A stretch of 64,000 bases of DNA from Ochotona curzoniae (lineage: Eukaryota > Chordata > Mammalia > Lagomorpha > Ochotonidae): positions 14,995,001-15,059,000 of the forward strand of contig NW_024467083.1 in NCBI RefSeq assembly GCF_017591425.1, written 5' to 3'. Position numbers and translations under genes: made by a program. Each line of letters opens with the position of its first letter. Within the stretch, counting starts at the first letter, position 1. Shown here in pieces: positions 46,346 to 58,560 of this stretch. The notes below the pieces were generated by a model that ran no database searches, was not told the DNA's origin, and saw only the letters and a program-made list of their open reading frames with translations.

Positions 46346-48405
46346 AACTTTTTGAAGTAAATATGTTTGGATAGGAATCATTTATTGTTATACCAAAATA
46401 AGCATTGTTCCAGGGACTCTGCAATGCTGCCCAATTATGCATTTTCTTTTAAAAAGCTGATGTTCAAATTATTTCACTGTCAAATACTGAATACAGTCCC
46501 ATTTTCTGACTGATTATCTGATATTTTCTAGGCACACCCACTAAAATATTAATTACCTTTTTTGGAAGATATTTCATGATCTATCAAATGAACACAAGTG
46601 GTCAACTGAACTTCAAACCTACAGTGAAAAATCTGCATGTACCTAGATGAATAACATCACGTTTCATGCAGCTACTCCTTTTGATGATAGCTAACTTCTA
46701 TCTTCCAAGGTGCAGGAATTATGTAATTAAAATGAATCTGTGGGTTTTCCAAATGATGGTTTTGTCCTCCATGCATGTGAAATTTTTACATTTTCAAATT
46801 TGTGACTGTGATTTTCCTGAAAAAAAAATTACTCCTCAGACACAGAGACAAAGGAAATCCATCTTGGGAATTGTTAGTAAGAGAGAAAAGCAAAACATGC
46901 ATTTATTAGCTTGAAATGAAATCTGTTTAACATAGTTAACTGATTTTGATTTGGCATTACTACAATTGAGCATCAATATCATTTGTCATATTTGTCTGTT
47001 ACTTCAAACACCAAGGAATTTTATCTATTTTTAATGTCACTTGGTTACCAAAATTTAAAACCTTAGTTAACTTCTGAACAGTGTCTAAAATTCTTTTTGT
47101 ATTAAAGTCGGAAACATAAATCTTGCTTCTTCCCTCTAGTTTGACATATGATATCATACATTTTCGTCAAATAGGAAATACATATGTACTCTTGAGAATT
47201 CCACAAAGGTGGCTCCAGCAGAGTGATGTTAGTTAACATTGACCTGTAGGTTTTGTCTGAATGTTAGAGGTATCAGCTTTCCTTTTAGTGAATTTGCTAT
47301 AAGCACGGTGATGGATACTCAAAAGAAATCTCCCTAAAAGAATTTCCAAATCTCCTTCACTCCCTTTACAGTTATATCCTCCTGTTTTATCACAAATCAA
47401 AGCTTGAAACTTTCATGGAATGGAATGTACTGTTAAATTGTTCAAGATTTAAGAAATTATTCCTATTTTCTTTAAATACAAGAGCTGCAAAAATGTGTTA
47501 ACGTGTTTCTTTCCCAATTTTATTTTTGAAATTCTGGAACTGATTTTTTTTTCTTGAAAAAAAAATCACCTTCAAGATACAACAAGAAAATAATATGAGC
47601 AACATTTGGTACCACTATACTACCAAGATATGGTCAGGTCTAACTGACTCTTGCCTTGGGATTTTCTGTTCATTACAGTGTCTTTTTCTTCCTGAGTTCC
47701 TCACTTTGTTTTTTAAATTCCCATTGTCCATCTACCCAGGTAACTCAAAAAGTATATAAAGTATTGATAAGAGAAAGGAGACAGAGAGAGAGAGTGAAAG
47801 TTCATTGAATATAGTTTAGATTTAAAGTGGACTTTACATACAAGCAATATGTTCCACAATCATTATACCCCAACATGTTATTGCTTTGAAAAAGATATGT
47901 AATCTTACTATGAAGAATGCAAATATACAAATTTCTCTCACTGTACTCTTAGTTCTCAAGTGGCTACTCTATAAGAATATCAATTATATCCTGCATCATT
48001 TCAATAAACCACTAGTATTTAGCTGATAATGTAATGACCTGGCCATAGTCATTACATCTTCCAGCGTCTAATACCACTCACTACCTGTGACCATGTAGCC
48101 ATGTATTGGTCAGCAGGGTGGAATAACTAATACAAGTGATTTTAGCACCTGTCATGAAAGGAAGAGAAAAGTCAAACCATTTATGCTTTCCTTTGTACTA
48201 TCTGCTACAATTACAGGATAATTGGCTTAAGAAGACTTTTATGAGAAAAAAATGTATAGAATCATGAAATCAAAAAGTTGAAGGAGCATAGATTTCCAGT
48301 GATGAGCACACTGTATAATTCCTAAAATCCTTACCTTTTAAATTATTTTTAAATATTTGATAATTTCTATGTTGTTCTTATCATGCATTCTTTCTTTAAT
48401 GAATT
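46346..48405. other. Single-copy AT-rich DNA
   Basis: No gene. A T-run/A-run hairpin (GATTTTTTTTTCTTG...AAAAAAAAATC) sits at about 47540-47570, and a GA-rich run at about 47776-47800. Confidence 0.4.
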
Positions 48406-48409
48406 ATCA

Positions 48410-48662
48410 TCTTGGGTGGGTATTTTTGTACAGAATGCAAATTTTCCATTTGCAATACTGTTACTACATGTGGGTACTGGTTCATGTCTAGGCTACTCCA
48501 TTTCAAACTCAATCCCGCTAATGGCTTAATAAAAGAAAGGGAACATGACTTATGTACATGTGACTCTGCCACCCGCTTGGAATACCTAGATAATGCTACT
48601 GGTTTCAGTCTGGCCCAACCTTGGCCACTTCAACTTTTGCAAGTGAGCCAGTGGATGGATGT

Positions 48663-48696
<34 letters not shown>

Positions 48697-48725
48697 CCTC
48701 TCCCTCTCCCTCTCTGTCATCTTAA
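48410..48725 (+). mobile_element. Old CSINE with long pyrimidine microsatellite
   Basis: CTAATGGCTTAATAAAAG, CCTTGGCCACTTCAAC and GTGAGCCAGTGGATGGATG lead into (CT)n/(CCCT)n at 48662-48714, an expansion of the SINE's own pyrimidine stretch. The 137-codon frame here is not a gene. Confidence 0.7.
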
Positions 48726-51700
48726 ATTGAGTCAGTTGTTTTGTGATTCTAGAATATTATTACTGGAAAATGTTGAAAATGAACTTGAGCCAAAAGGACA
48801 CAAATATTATATTAAATACACCTAGTCTATTGCCTGAAATGCAAATTTCTTCATAAATGCCTTCACAAAAAAAACCCCCAAACATTGAAAATGTTATTTT
48901 ATCATAAGTCTGTGCATCCTTCAGCTCAATGAATTGACACATAGAATTTGCTTTAACAGTATTACCATTTTCTCCAAGCTTATGAACTACTTCTGCTCCA
49001 AACAATAAAAATGTTCTTATTAATTTTTAGATAATTGCCAATCTCAGATAACTTTCCACCTGTTGGAAATAGAACCACAGAGAGAAAACTTACTGTCATC
49101 AATCAGGTTATAGTTTAGATCTGTTTAAAAATTTCACAAAAATTCTGATTTGATAATATGACTGATGAAATGTATATCGGTTAAATGGACAGAAATACTG
49201 ACTAAAACATCATGACAAGTTTTCTCATCAAAGAAGCCTTGGATTTGGAACTTGAAAGACAAATTAAGCTTGCATGGTAGGCAAATAGACACTTTCAGAA
49301 TCTATTTTCTTTAAACCTATCCATCTAACCTATCCAATTTTGATGGGTTAGTAAGTTGAACAGCTGATTAATATTATATTACTCACTATATTTTCAGGGA
49401 TTGACAGCTCCTGTATTCTTGGAATATTTATAAACTTGAAATCTATGAAAATGTTTTTCTTTTGAAATTGCTTTTGATTTCCTGAAAATAATACTACTTC
49501 CTATTCTCTTAGTTCCAAACAACCACACAATGAAAATATTTGCCAAATCCAAGGCTTTCTGATTTCCAAAATGATTATTGGAACCTAATTTTGCATTGCC
49601 TCTATTTCTCATCTGCTTGACTTTATCTAAAGTTGCTCACATTTCTAGTTTCAAAGAATGCTTTTTGGGGTGAGATTATGGTTTTTTTCACTAATTTTTT
49701 GTGTCACTATTGAAATATCACACTGTATGTTAAGTGACAGCTGTCTCCGATTCAACAAGTGCTCCCAAGCGCTAAACACTGGCAGTGCTTTTCAAATTAT
49801 TTTGGATTAGAAATTCTTATCTTTTGATCTGCAGTTCAATAGTTTCATTTTAATAAAATGTAATGAGATGAATTTTTGGGAAAAAAAAGTCATGTGCTTA
49901 TGTAGTGTAATAATATAAAACTTCTATAAAATGTGTAAAAACTAACTCTAAATGCCAGGAATTATTTGGATTCTGAACTACTCACTCAGTAACACTAATA
50001 TTTCAAATTGAGAAAGGAGTGGGAGGAGACCCTTTACTTCAATGAGGGCTTCATGATCTGCGTTTATGGTATTTCTGTCATCTGTTACCCTGGCAAAACA
50101 TTTCCCTGTAACCAAAATTGTCATCATCCAATTCATTGCTACTACCTTGACAAAGATGATGTTAAATAGATTGAGACTCATCTTACCATTGGCCTGACCT
50201 TTGAGATATATGCTGGTCACCTGAGTTTGAGGACTCTGTGGGAAATACTTACATTTTTAAATAACCAATATGTGAGGTATTCTATTGGGTTTTATTTTTA
50301 TTAGTGCAGAGTGGTATTTTATAGGGATATTTTATGATGCCAGTATGAGAAACATTTCATTAAGCTACATTTGCATTAATTTAGTGGTTAATGACATTGC
50401 AATTGAAGAGAGCTAGATGAGCTGAGACCTCAAAGGTCTTTTTCCTCCCGTTAGCAATGACATCTCCATTTTTTTTTCTATAAAAATTCACTACAGGAAA
50501 TCGTGTTCTCATTAAAGTAAATAGATCTTCCCATTGGCTCCCAAGTTTTGATTCTGAAGCTATGAAAATAATCAGTTTGAAAGAATTCCCTTACTTCTTG
50601 TTACCACTGTACAATATTAAGTGAAATGAAAACCTTTCTCTGTAATAGACAAGTTCAAGCCAAGACAGATATTTTCTACCATGGCAGCTTCAAAGGAAAG
50701 CTACATCCAGCAAGTAATCATGAATTTTCAATTCTGACCACTTTATCTAGGCAAAACTCATAGTAAAATTTGACTTTTATACGTGATTTTGACAAAAATT
50801 GCTTCTCAGATTTGAATATAACATAAGCATTGATTTGTTTGTTCTTTCAAATTCTTACTAAAGTAAAAATAATCTGCTTTTCTAAGCACCAAAATATAAG
50901 AATAGTTTCAGGTGCCTTTCAGATATTCCAGACATTGATTCTGCTGTCCTAAGGACATGACATGCGTAAACTTGCATAGCATCTATGTTGGTGAGTGGGC
51001 TCTTTCACTGATGTCCTACCTCCGGGTTGCAGCTTCAGTATCAGCCTTGAATAAAATCCCCCATTTCAAGACATTCTATATGGCTTCTGGAGCAGCAATA
51101 TATGATAACTTAGGGTGAAGTCCTAAAATGCCAGTAGAGTGAGCCATTCTTGGGGTTTACTGTGGTCAGCAGGAAATGTGAGAGAGCTGGACATACAAAT
51201 GACCTCTTCCTTTTCACTTTTGGACTATTGTGATATACCTTTTCCCCACGGACCTTCCAGACAGGTCTTGCATGCCAAGTGAACTTAGTCTCTTCTACAC
51301 TTTTTGTAAAGATAAATACGCTAGAAAATAAAACAGCACATAAATCTCTGATTTTTTTCTGTGCATTTATCAACCTGTTATTTATCTCAATGTTCTAATA
51401 ATTCTCCCCCTCAGAAAGTCACACCGTACTGAATTCATTTTTTTTCTGTGCATTCTCCCTTGGAGCAATTGCAACAGTAGTCAGCACCTCAGAGAGAGAA
51501 CACTCTAGAAAATGATCGATAAGAAAGAATCTTGATGATAGAAGAGGTAGAGGGGGAGATTTCAGAAATTTATAACTCCCTCTCTGAAAGTCTCTGACAG
51601 TAAGATAAAATTCCAAACATCATGTATGAATACAGGAGTCTCTGAGAGCATGAATGAACATATGAATAGCCTCTCCTATGCTTAATATAAAATAAACAAT

Positions 51701-51805
51701 GAAACAAATGGAGACATTTTTCTCATCATTTAGTGTATACATTATTTGTGGACTCAACTCCAAATGCTGTTCAAGTCTAGTGGTTTATTGCTCAAACTTG
51801 TAAAA
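48726..51805. other. Single-copy AT-rich DNA
   Basis: Three kilobases without a recognised repeat or exon. Short minus frames (48760-49005, 49394-49612, 49978-50220, 51110-51373) have no motif that I recognise. Confidence 0.4.
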
Positions 51806-51811
51806 GGAAGA

Positions 51812-52160
51812 ATATATACAGCCCAATGCAGTAGCCTCACGGTTAAAGTCCTTGCCTTGCATGTACTGGGATCCTGTTATGGGCACAGGTTCTAATCCCG
51901 ATAGCCCCATTTTCCATCCAGCTCCCTGCTTGTGGCCTGGGGGAACAGTAGAGGACCGCCCAGAGCCTTTGGACCCTACAACCCTATAAGAGACCTGGAA
52001 AAGGTTCCTAGCTTTTGGCTTTGGATAAGCCATTGTTGCACCTTAAGGAGTCAATCAGCAAATCAGCGGAGGGAAGATCTTCCTCTCTATCTCCTCCTCT
52101 ATGTATATCTGACCATCCAACAAAACTGAAATCTTAAAAAAAAAAAAAGAAAAGAAATAT
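51812..52160 (+). mobile_element. CSINE, plus, with probable target duplication
   Basis: Body about 51823-52145: GTAGCCTCACGGTTAAAGTCCTTGCC head, GGATCCTGTTATGGGCACAGG box, poly(A) at 52136-52149. GAATATATACAG before and GAAATATATATAG after look like an aged duplication. Confidence 0.93.
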
Positions 52161-52297
52161 ATATAGTTGATGACTTAAATTAGCAAGGCAAAAATGATTG
52201 TTTTCTGAATTCTAAAGAGAAAATTAAAAAGCAGAATAGTAAATCAGTAATCTTCTTATTACTGAAGTAGTTTATATTCAAGGATCACAAGATATAA

Positions 52298-52515
52298 GGC
52301 CTGGGAAACCAGTAGAGGATGGCTCAAAGCCTTGGGACCTTGCACCTGTGTAGGAAACTCAGAAGAAGCTCCTGGCTCCTCATTTTGGTTTGACTTATCT
52401 CCAGCTGTTATGGACACTTAGGGAGTGAAGCAGTGGATGGAAAATTTTTTTCTGTCTCTCCTTTTCTCAGTAAATCTCACATTCCAAAATAATAAATGAG
52501 TCTTTTTTTTAAAGG
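52298..52515 (+). mobile_element. 5'-truncated CSINE
   Basis: Starts abruptly at GGCCTGGGAAACCAGTAGAGG and runs to AATAATAAATGAGTC and a T/A tail; the head and box are absent. Confidence 0.88.
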
Positions 52516-52565
52516 CCATAATACATATATGACAGATACAAATGCTTTAGAAATCTCCAAGGGGG

Positions 52566-52855
52566 TCTGTGTGCTGGTGCAGTGGGTTGCACTGCCACCT
52601 GTGAGGCCCACATTGTGTAGTACTCACTCTACTTATCTCCCAATTAATGCCACTGGGAGAGCAGCAGGACATTGCACAAGAACATGTGCCACAGCCACAA
52701 ATGTAGGAAGCCCATGTGGAATTCCAGGTTCCTTGCTTATACCTGGTCCAATGCCCATCTGGGCAGTGAGCCAGGTGAATGAGTAGATGCAAGAGCTTTC
52801 TCTCTCTTTCTCTCTCAATGCCATTCTACCTTACAAAAAAATAAGTAAGTATTTT
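52566..52855 (+). mobile_element. Old CSINE, plus
   Basis: CTGGTGCAGTGGGTTGCACTGCC head (close to the rabbit-type GTGGCGCAGTGGGTTAAAG), TTAATGCCACTGGGAGAGCAGCAGG, GTGAGCCAGGTGAATGAG, (CT)n and an A-rich tail. The three frames over it are chance. Confidence 0.7.
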
Positions 52856-52919
52856 AAAATAATAATCAAAGATGGAATTTCATGTTAAGCTTACCTTGGA
52901 ATATAAAGATGGAGTACAA

Positions 52920-52975
52920 ATGTATATATGTATTTACATATATATATATATGAACATATATATGATTGCATATAA
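52920..52975. repeat. TA/TG-rich low-complexity run
   Basis: TGTATATATGTATTTACATATATATATATATGAACATATATATG, partly self-complementary. Confidence 0.85.
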
Positions 52976-53730
52976 ATAATTTTTGTGATAGAACAGCCTG
53001 AGGATTATCACCAATTTATAATTGAAGACACACATACAAGCGTTACCTGGCCAGCAAGAGACATTATTTACAAATTTCTTGATATATTTCTTCTGAAAAG
53101 TTTCCATTCAGATTTAGTACTCCAAAAGTAGATAAAAGTATGTTACAATATCATGCACTAACAACTACTAAATGAGATGAAGAAAGGCTGTTTCTTACTA
53201 ATTGAGAACAGTACATTAGAATAAAGTTAATATGTTTCCAAAGAAATGTTGCATGTTAATAACTGGCTTTCATACTCACAGTTTGATATGTTAATATTGT
53301 AATTACAATTTTTATAACTTAATATAACTGTGTACTAATTATTTTAATCATTACAACTTCAAGTTTTATGCACTATTTATCCATAATTAAGCAATATAAT
53401 AGAACAAGCAATGTGCTTTAGGATTAATATAGGGTATTTTAATTTCATAATAAACTCCAATGATGTTTGATCTTAATTATAAAATTAATAGATTCCATAC
53501 ACATTTAATTATCTGCTACACTGAAATTCCCATAATTTTTAACAGGTTTTGCTTGACCAGAACCAGTGCTCAAAGATAAACTCACTAATGGAGTATAACA
53601 AGTAAGCAATCATTCCACTTTAAGATCAGAACTAGCTTTTGATGTATGCAATTTTTCATATTACACAAACATAAAATTATTAAGTGTTATAGTTGGACAA
53701 AACATACATTTGTATAGATTTAAAAGACAG
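52976..53730. other. Very AT-rich spacer
   Basis: No gene or repeat recognised. Confidence 0.4.
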
Positions 53731-53735
53731 ACTTG

Positions 53736-54069
53736 GGCCTGGCGGCGTGGCCTGGCGGCTAAAGTCCTCGCCTGGAACGCGCCAGGATCCCATATGCGCG
53801 CCGGTTCTATCCCTTCCAGCCCTGCTTCCCTTCCTGCTTCCTGCCTGTGACCTGGGAAAGCAGTCGAGGACGGCCTAAAGCCTTGGGACCCTGCACCCGT
53901 GTGGGATACCTGGAAGAAGTTCCTGGATCCTGGCTTCGGATCAGCATAGCATCGGCCGTTGTGCTCACTTGGGGAGTGAATCATCGGACGGAGGATCTTC
54001 CTCTCTGTCTCTCCTCCTCTCTGTATATCTGACTTTCAAATAAATAAAATAAATCTTTTTTAAAAAAAA
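53736..54069 (+). mobile_element. Youngest-looking full-length CSINE
   Basis: A good reference copy for the family in this window. It has a tRNA-related head (GGGCCTGGCGGCGTGGCCTG, CTAAAGTCCTCGCC), a GGATCCCATATGCGCGCCGG box and CCTGGGAAAGCAGTCGAGGACGG. It continues with CACCCGTGTGGGATACCTGG and GGGGAGTGAATCATCGGACGG, then a CT-rich stretch and an A-rich tail with AATAAA motifs. Many CpG sites are intact, indicating youth. CSINEs are non-coding retroposons copied by L1 machinery. A short AAAAGAC occurs on both sides. Confidence 0.98.
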
Positions 54070-54257
54070 GACTCTTCTGGTTTAGCAATCTTGTAGGTAA
54101 CAAAATAGGACTATGAGTAAAATAATCACATAAAGTGTGTCTTAATTGTTTTTTCCAGAAATAACTACTTAACAAAGGGTAAGACATGGATTTTTAAAAG
54201 TATTAAATAATAAAATATATTTACTTAAACATAGTAAATCTTAAAAATAAATGTATA

Positions 54258-54610
54258 CAGGTGTTAACACTATGGCTCAATTGGCTAATCCTCTACCTTT
54301 CGCTGCCAGCATCTCAAATGGGTGCCATCCGTGTCCTGGCTGTGCCACTTCGGATCCAGCATCCTGTTTATGGCCTGGGAAAGCACACACGATGGCCCAC
54401 AGCCAAAGTGGAGGATGGGTCATAGTCTTAGAAGCTGTTACCCATATGGGATATCCAGAAAAAGCTCCTCACTTGCTGACTTCAAATTGGTTCAGCTCCA
54501 GCCAATTGCAACCATTTGGGGAGTGAACTAACAGATCATAGATCTTTCTGATCTTCTCTCTGTAAATCTTCCTTTCTGATTAAAAATTAATAAATCTTAT
54601 ACAAAATAAA
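54258..54610 (+). mobile_element. CSINE, plus
   Basis: Head GGTGTTAACACTATGGCTCAATTGG, box CTCAAATGGGTGCC, and CTTCGGATCCAGCATCCTG. A duplicated-looking central part (GATGGCCCACAGCC then GGAGGATGGGTCATAGTC) precedes the AAAATTAATAAATC tail. Confidence 0.88.
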
Positions 54611-54614
54611 CATA

Positions 54615-54970
54615 TAGAGCTTACACTGTGAAGCCGACTAAGCCATTGACTCTGTCATGGATATTCCATGTACAGGCAACAGTTGAAGTCCTAGGAGTTG
54701 CACTATCAATCCACTCCCCTCTGGTGCAGCTGAGAAGGCACTGGAAGGTGGCCCAAATAATTGGATCCCTGTTGTGCACAAGGATATCTAGAAGGGGTTC
54801 CTGGCTTGTGGTTACAGGTTGGTCCATATGCAGGTCACTGTGGAAAGGGGCACATTTGAGAAGTGAGCCAGTTGAAGGAGGATAGCCTTCTCTCCATCTT
54901 TCTGTTACAAAAAAGGAGATTCTTTCTATTACTTTGCCTTTCTAACAAGTAAAATAACTTTAAAAGATAC
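54615..54970 (+). mobile_element. Old CSINE, plus
   Basis: GAAGGCACTGGAAGGTGGCCC, GGTTCCTGGCTTGTGG and GAGAAGTGAGCCAGTTGAAGG mark the family. The tail is extended by AT-rich sequence. It is the sixth plus-strand CSINE in succession since 51.8 kb. Confidence 0.65.
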
Positions 54971-54999
54971 AATCTAAATAAAAATAAGGTTTGCTATTC

Positions 55000-55306
55000 T
55001 TTTAAAATTTATTTGTTTTTATTATAAAGTCAGATTTACACAAAGATACAATGATCTTCTATTTACTGGTTCACTTCTCAGCTGAGCTGAGCTGAGCTGA
55101 CCTGAAGGCAGGAACCAGGAACTTCTTCCAGGTCTCCCACATGGGTGCAGGATTCCCAGCGTTTGGGCTCTCCTCTACTGTTTTCCCAGGCCACAAACAG
55201 GGAGCTGGATGGTAAGTGGAGAAGCTGGGACAAAAACAGGCACCTATATGGGATCCTGGCACATGCAATGTGAGGATCCAGCCACTCAGCTATTATCCCA
55301 GGCCTA
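55000..55306 (-). mobile_element. CSINE (minus) with (GCTGA)4 expansion
   Basis: Well-preserved minus copy from GGCCTGGGATAATAGCTGAG to an A-rich tail. At 55081-55100 the usual single GCTGA of the GAGCTGAG block is present four times in tandem. Confidence 0.93.
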
Positions 55307-55624
55307 TTACTTCTACTTTCAATGACAAAATTATCCCTAATGATGAATTTCTTTAAAATTATGCCTGGGTACTTGAGTCAAATACAGGTTTGTAATTTAG
55401 GACAGGTGTTGAAAGGTAAGAATGGGTCCTACAAATATTTTTCATAATTTGTGAGACAGATATCTTTTCAAATTATTTTCCCTCTATTGCTGGTATGTTT
55501 CAGTAGCATCAACTTTTCTTTTTATTATTTTGAAAAGAATCAATTTTATCAGTTTCCCTTCATTTGGAATGCTATAGGATTCATTCAAATATTTGCAGAG
55601 ATGGTGATTTTTTAAGTACTGCAT

Positions 55625-55863
55625 TCTGCACGGGGGTGCAGGGTGCCTGGACTTCGGTTCTGGCTACATTTCTGATTCCATTTTTCTAACAATACATACA
55701 GAGAGTCATCAGGTGAAGACCGTGAGCTGGAATCCTGACACTGGTAGCATGCCCAGCTTTAGTTTGAGCCGCTGGTTTTGACCAGGCTTAGTGCCAGCAA
55801 TGGCACCTAGGAATGAACATGTGAATCGCTTTGTCTGTCTATGAGTTGCTCCCTCTCCTTGCA

Positions 55864-55920
<57 letters not shown>

Positions 55921-56130
55921 CTTTCCAGTGTTTTGAAAAGTGTGAAAGTACTATTTTTTTTTCAAGGTTGTTGTTTTTTTGTTTTTTTTTTTTTAAATCC
56001 TGGGAGATTAAGGATAAAGTTCCAAGCACCTGGCTTTAGCCTGGTCTGTTAGTCTAGCAACAGCTTGCTCCCTCTCTCCCTCCCTGTTCATCTCTGCCTC
56101 TCCCTTCCTCCGTTCACATAAATACCTAAA
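55625..56130 (+). mobile_element. Old CSINE subtype split by microsatellites
   Basis: CTGATTCCATTTTTC, GCCAGCAATGGCACC and CCTCTCCTTGC before the (TG)n tract, and CACCTGGCTTTAGCCTGGTCTG with CTCCCTCTCTCCC and ATAAATACC after it, fit one or two old plus-strand copies. Assignment is tentative. Confidence 0.4.
55868..55919. repeat. (TG)26 microsatellite
   Basis: Uninterrupted TG dinucleotides, the longest perfect microsatellite in the window. The frames on both strands across it (VCVCVC / THTHTH) are artefacts. Confidence 0.98.
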
Positions 56131-56152
56131 GTGGATGTTCCTTTTCTGATGG

Positions 56153-56640
56153 CGTACATATGATCAGCAGCATTGTAAGATGGCTGCCAATGTTCTCACC
56201 CTCGGCATCATTTTCTGTTAGTAATATACTGTTTCCTTTCAGGGACTTTAATATTATGGAATATCACTCATTAAATTAGATTATGTTTCATGATGTGTGA
56301 TATCTTATGGTGTGAATCTGGACCCTAATTTGTTGTGATGAAGTTCATCACAGGGAAATTATTGTGGGGGTTCGTGCCCTATATGGGTAAGCCTTTAAAA
56401 GTGGCAGTAAACACATTCTACTGCCGGCTAAGAAGCAGCAATGATGATGTTTTGGAGAGAATCTTTTGACAGAGAAAAGCGGGTAAGAGAGCGGCTCCTG
56501 CTTGAAGTGCCTCAGTCTTACTATTGCAATAAATGGAACTCCAACAATGAATGAGCTTATACAAAGTCCCTGATGAGATAACAGCCTCAGTCAATTCCAC
56601 TGTCATCCCATGAGAAGCTAAACAGAAAACTGTAACACTT
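56153..56640 (+). mobile_element. Ancient mammalian interspersed repeat
   Basis: GTAAGATGGCTGCCAATGTTC, then CAGGGACTTTAATATTATGGAATATCACTC and TTAGATTATGTTTCATGATG, recall a common old placental repeat (AAGATGGCTGCC...GGGACTTTAAGATTATGG...) whose name I do not recall. Highly diverged. Confidence 0.45.
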
Positions 56641-57560
56641 AGGATTGTGAAAAAACACCAGTTTGCTGACTGATTTTAATTATGCTGAAAATATTGATAA
56701 CCTCAAATATGTCACTTTAATGTTTTAGTGGCATTAAATGCATTCATGCTCTATGAATTATCACTCTAATTTCTAGAACTTATTCAACATCTCATATTGC
56801 ATCTCTATGCCCATGCAATAGTCACTTAAGATCAAGTTTTCCACTCTTGCCCTAGAAATCACTATTACACTTTCCATCTCCTAGTATGGTATTAGTTACC
56901 TCATTAAAGTAGTTCCTATGATGATTGTTACATTGTGTCTGAATTTTTCACTATATATAATTAAGACACTATACTTTGACACTCCCAATCCTAACCACAG
57001 GTTCACACTCAACCCTAGTCAGAGGTGCAAAACACTCCACTATGCAAACAGTATTTAAAAATTTAAATATATATATGTATATAAAAGACAGTAAATAGAG
57101 AGTTCTGTTCCTTGTGGTAGAGGCATCAGTTAATATTCTTGGAAGTCCCTTCTGTGGATAAGTGAATGACTGGTAATATTACCTTGTGTCTTCTGCTCTT
57201 CATCCTAATTATTTAGCAGGGAGGACAAAGTGAATATCTTATTTCTAGAGCTCATTATCTATTACTCTGTGTGTTATCATCAGCACTATTTTGCCTGTGT
57301 AGTCTCTTAAAAAGTGTTGTCTAACAGGATATCACTTGCATACACAGACATACAAACCATTCTCAACGAAAATAAACATATCTTACACTTGCTCTACAAC
57401 AGATTTCATTTTCTTGATTTCTTGATTTCTTTTCCAATTAATATTTCAGCTGCTTTCTAGTTGCAAATCTGAATATTCAAACTATAATATCATTGTAGTC
57501 TTCCATTTTTGACAACATTTGGTGAGTTAGAATTTTCCTTGTCACTAATAAATATGTTCT
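56641..57560. other. AT-rich DNA with a shared repeat end
   Basis: No gene. 57025-57070 (CTCCACTATGCAAACAGTATTT then TATATA) matches the end of the unclassified segment at 15205-15250. Confidence 0.4.
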
Positions 57561-57562
57561 TT

Positions 57563-57886
57563 TTTTAAAGACTTATTTATTTTTATTGCACATTCAGATT
57601 TACAGAGAGGAGAAACACAGAGAAGGATCTTCCATCAACTTATTCACTCACCAGATGGCCTGAACAGCCAGAGCTGAATTAATCTGAAGCCAGGAGGCAG
57701 GAGCTTCTTCTGAGTCTCCCACATGGATACAGCTCCCAAGGCTTTGAGCCATACTCAACTGCTTGCCAGGCCACAAGCATGGAGCTGGATGGAAAGTGGA
57801 GCATCCGTGATAAAAACAAGTACCCATATGGTATCCTGGCACTTGCAAAGTGAGGACTTTAGCTACTAGGCTACTGCACCAAGCCT
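57563..57886 (-). mobile_element. CSINE, minus
   Basis: Near full length on minus, GGCTTGGTGCAGTAGCCTAG head to poly(A) read as a T-run at about 57560-57567. The box is ATACCATATGGGTACTTG. Confidence 0.93.
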
Positions 57887-58002
57887 GTTAATATTGTTTT
57901 TTAAAAAGGACAATAATTTTATGAAATGTATATGAACTAGGGAAAAGTTGTATAAACATTTAAGGAAAATGACAATCTAAGGTTAATTACCTCAATTCTG
58001 GA

Positions 58003-58344
58003 CTTTTGTCTTTTTTTTAAGATTTATTTATTTTTATTGCAAAGTCAGATATACAGAGAGGAGGAGAGACAGATCGTTTGTTGATTCACTCCCCAGATGA
58101 CCACAAAGGCCGGTGCTGTGCCAATCTGAAGCTGGGAGCCAGGAACTTCCTCCAGATCTCCCACATGATTGCAGGGTCCCAAGGCCTTGGGGTGCCATCC
58201 TCGACTGCTTTCCCAGGCCGCAAGCAGGGAGCTGGATGGGAAGTGGGGCTGCAGGGTTGGAACTGGTGCCCATATGTGACCTCGGCACGTTCAAGGTGAG
58301 GACTTTATGCGCTAGGCCACGTCGCTGGGCCCGCTTTTGTCTTT
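58003..58344 (-). mobile_element. Young CSINE (minus) with 11-bp target duplication
   Basis: Body 58014-58333 on minus (GGGCCCAGCGACGTGGCCTAG to the A-rich tail). CTTTTGTCTTT flanks it at 58003-58013 and 58334-58344. A short deletion has removed part of the GGAAGATCTTCC block near 58073. Confidence 0.96.
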
Positions 58345-58424
58345 AATTATTACAATGGCCTTATAAATTCATGGCTTCTAATGTATCTGAACCCACAGCC
58401 TTTGGTCTCTAACCACAGGATTCT

Positions 58425-58560
58425 TTAAACAAAGACCGTGGAGCCAGATTTCTTGAACTTCTATCCAGGATATGTCGTATGGTTGTTTTGTCCACAGGGT
58501 AAGTTTCTTAGACTATTTAGGTATTTTTGTAAGAAATGAATCAGTACACATAGTCATAGT
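58425..58560 (+). mobile_element. Possible MIR
   Basis: GACCGTGGAGCCAGATTTCTTGAACTTC followed by CACAGGGTAAGTTTCTTAGAC is compatible with a decayed MIR core. Confidence 0.4.

Noticed and set aside
53736..53800. tRNA gene
   Set aside because: The tRNA-like head belongs to a SINE; no complete cloverleaf was followed.
51812..54970. CRISPR-like spaced repeats
   Set aside because: The repeated units are SINEs of about 300 bp and differing ages, in eukaryotic DNA.
55709..56052. Frames with Val-Cys or Thr-His repeats
   Set aside because: They are the (TG)26 microsatellite read in different frames.
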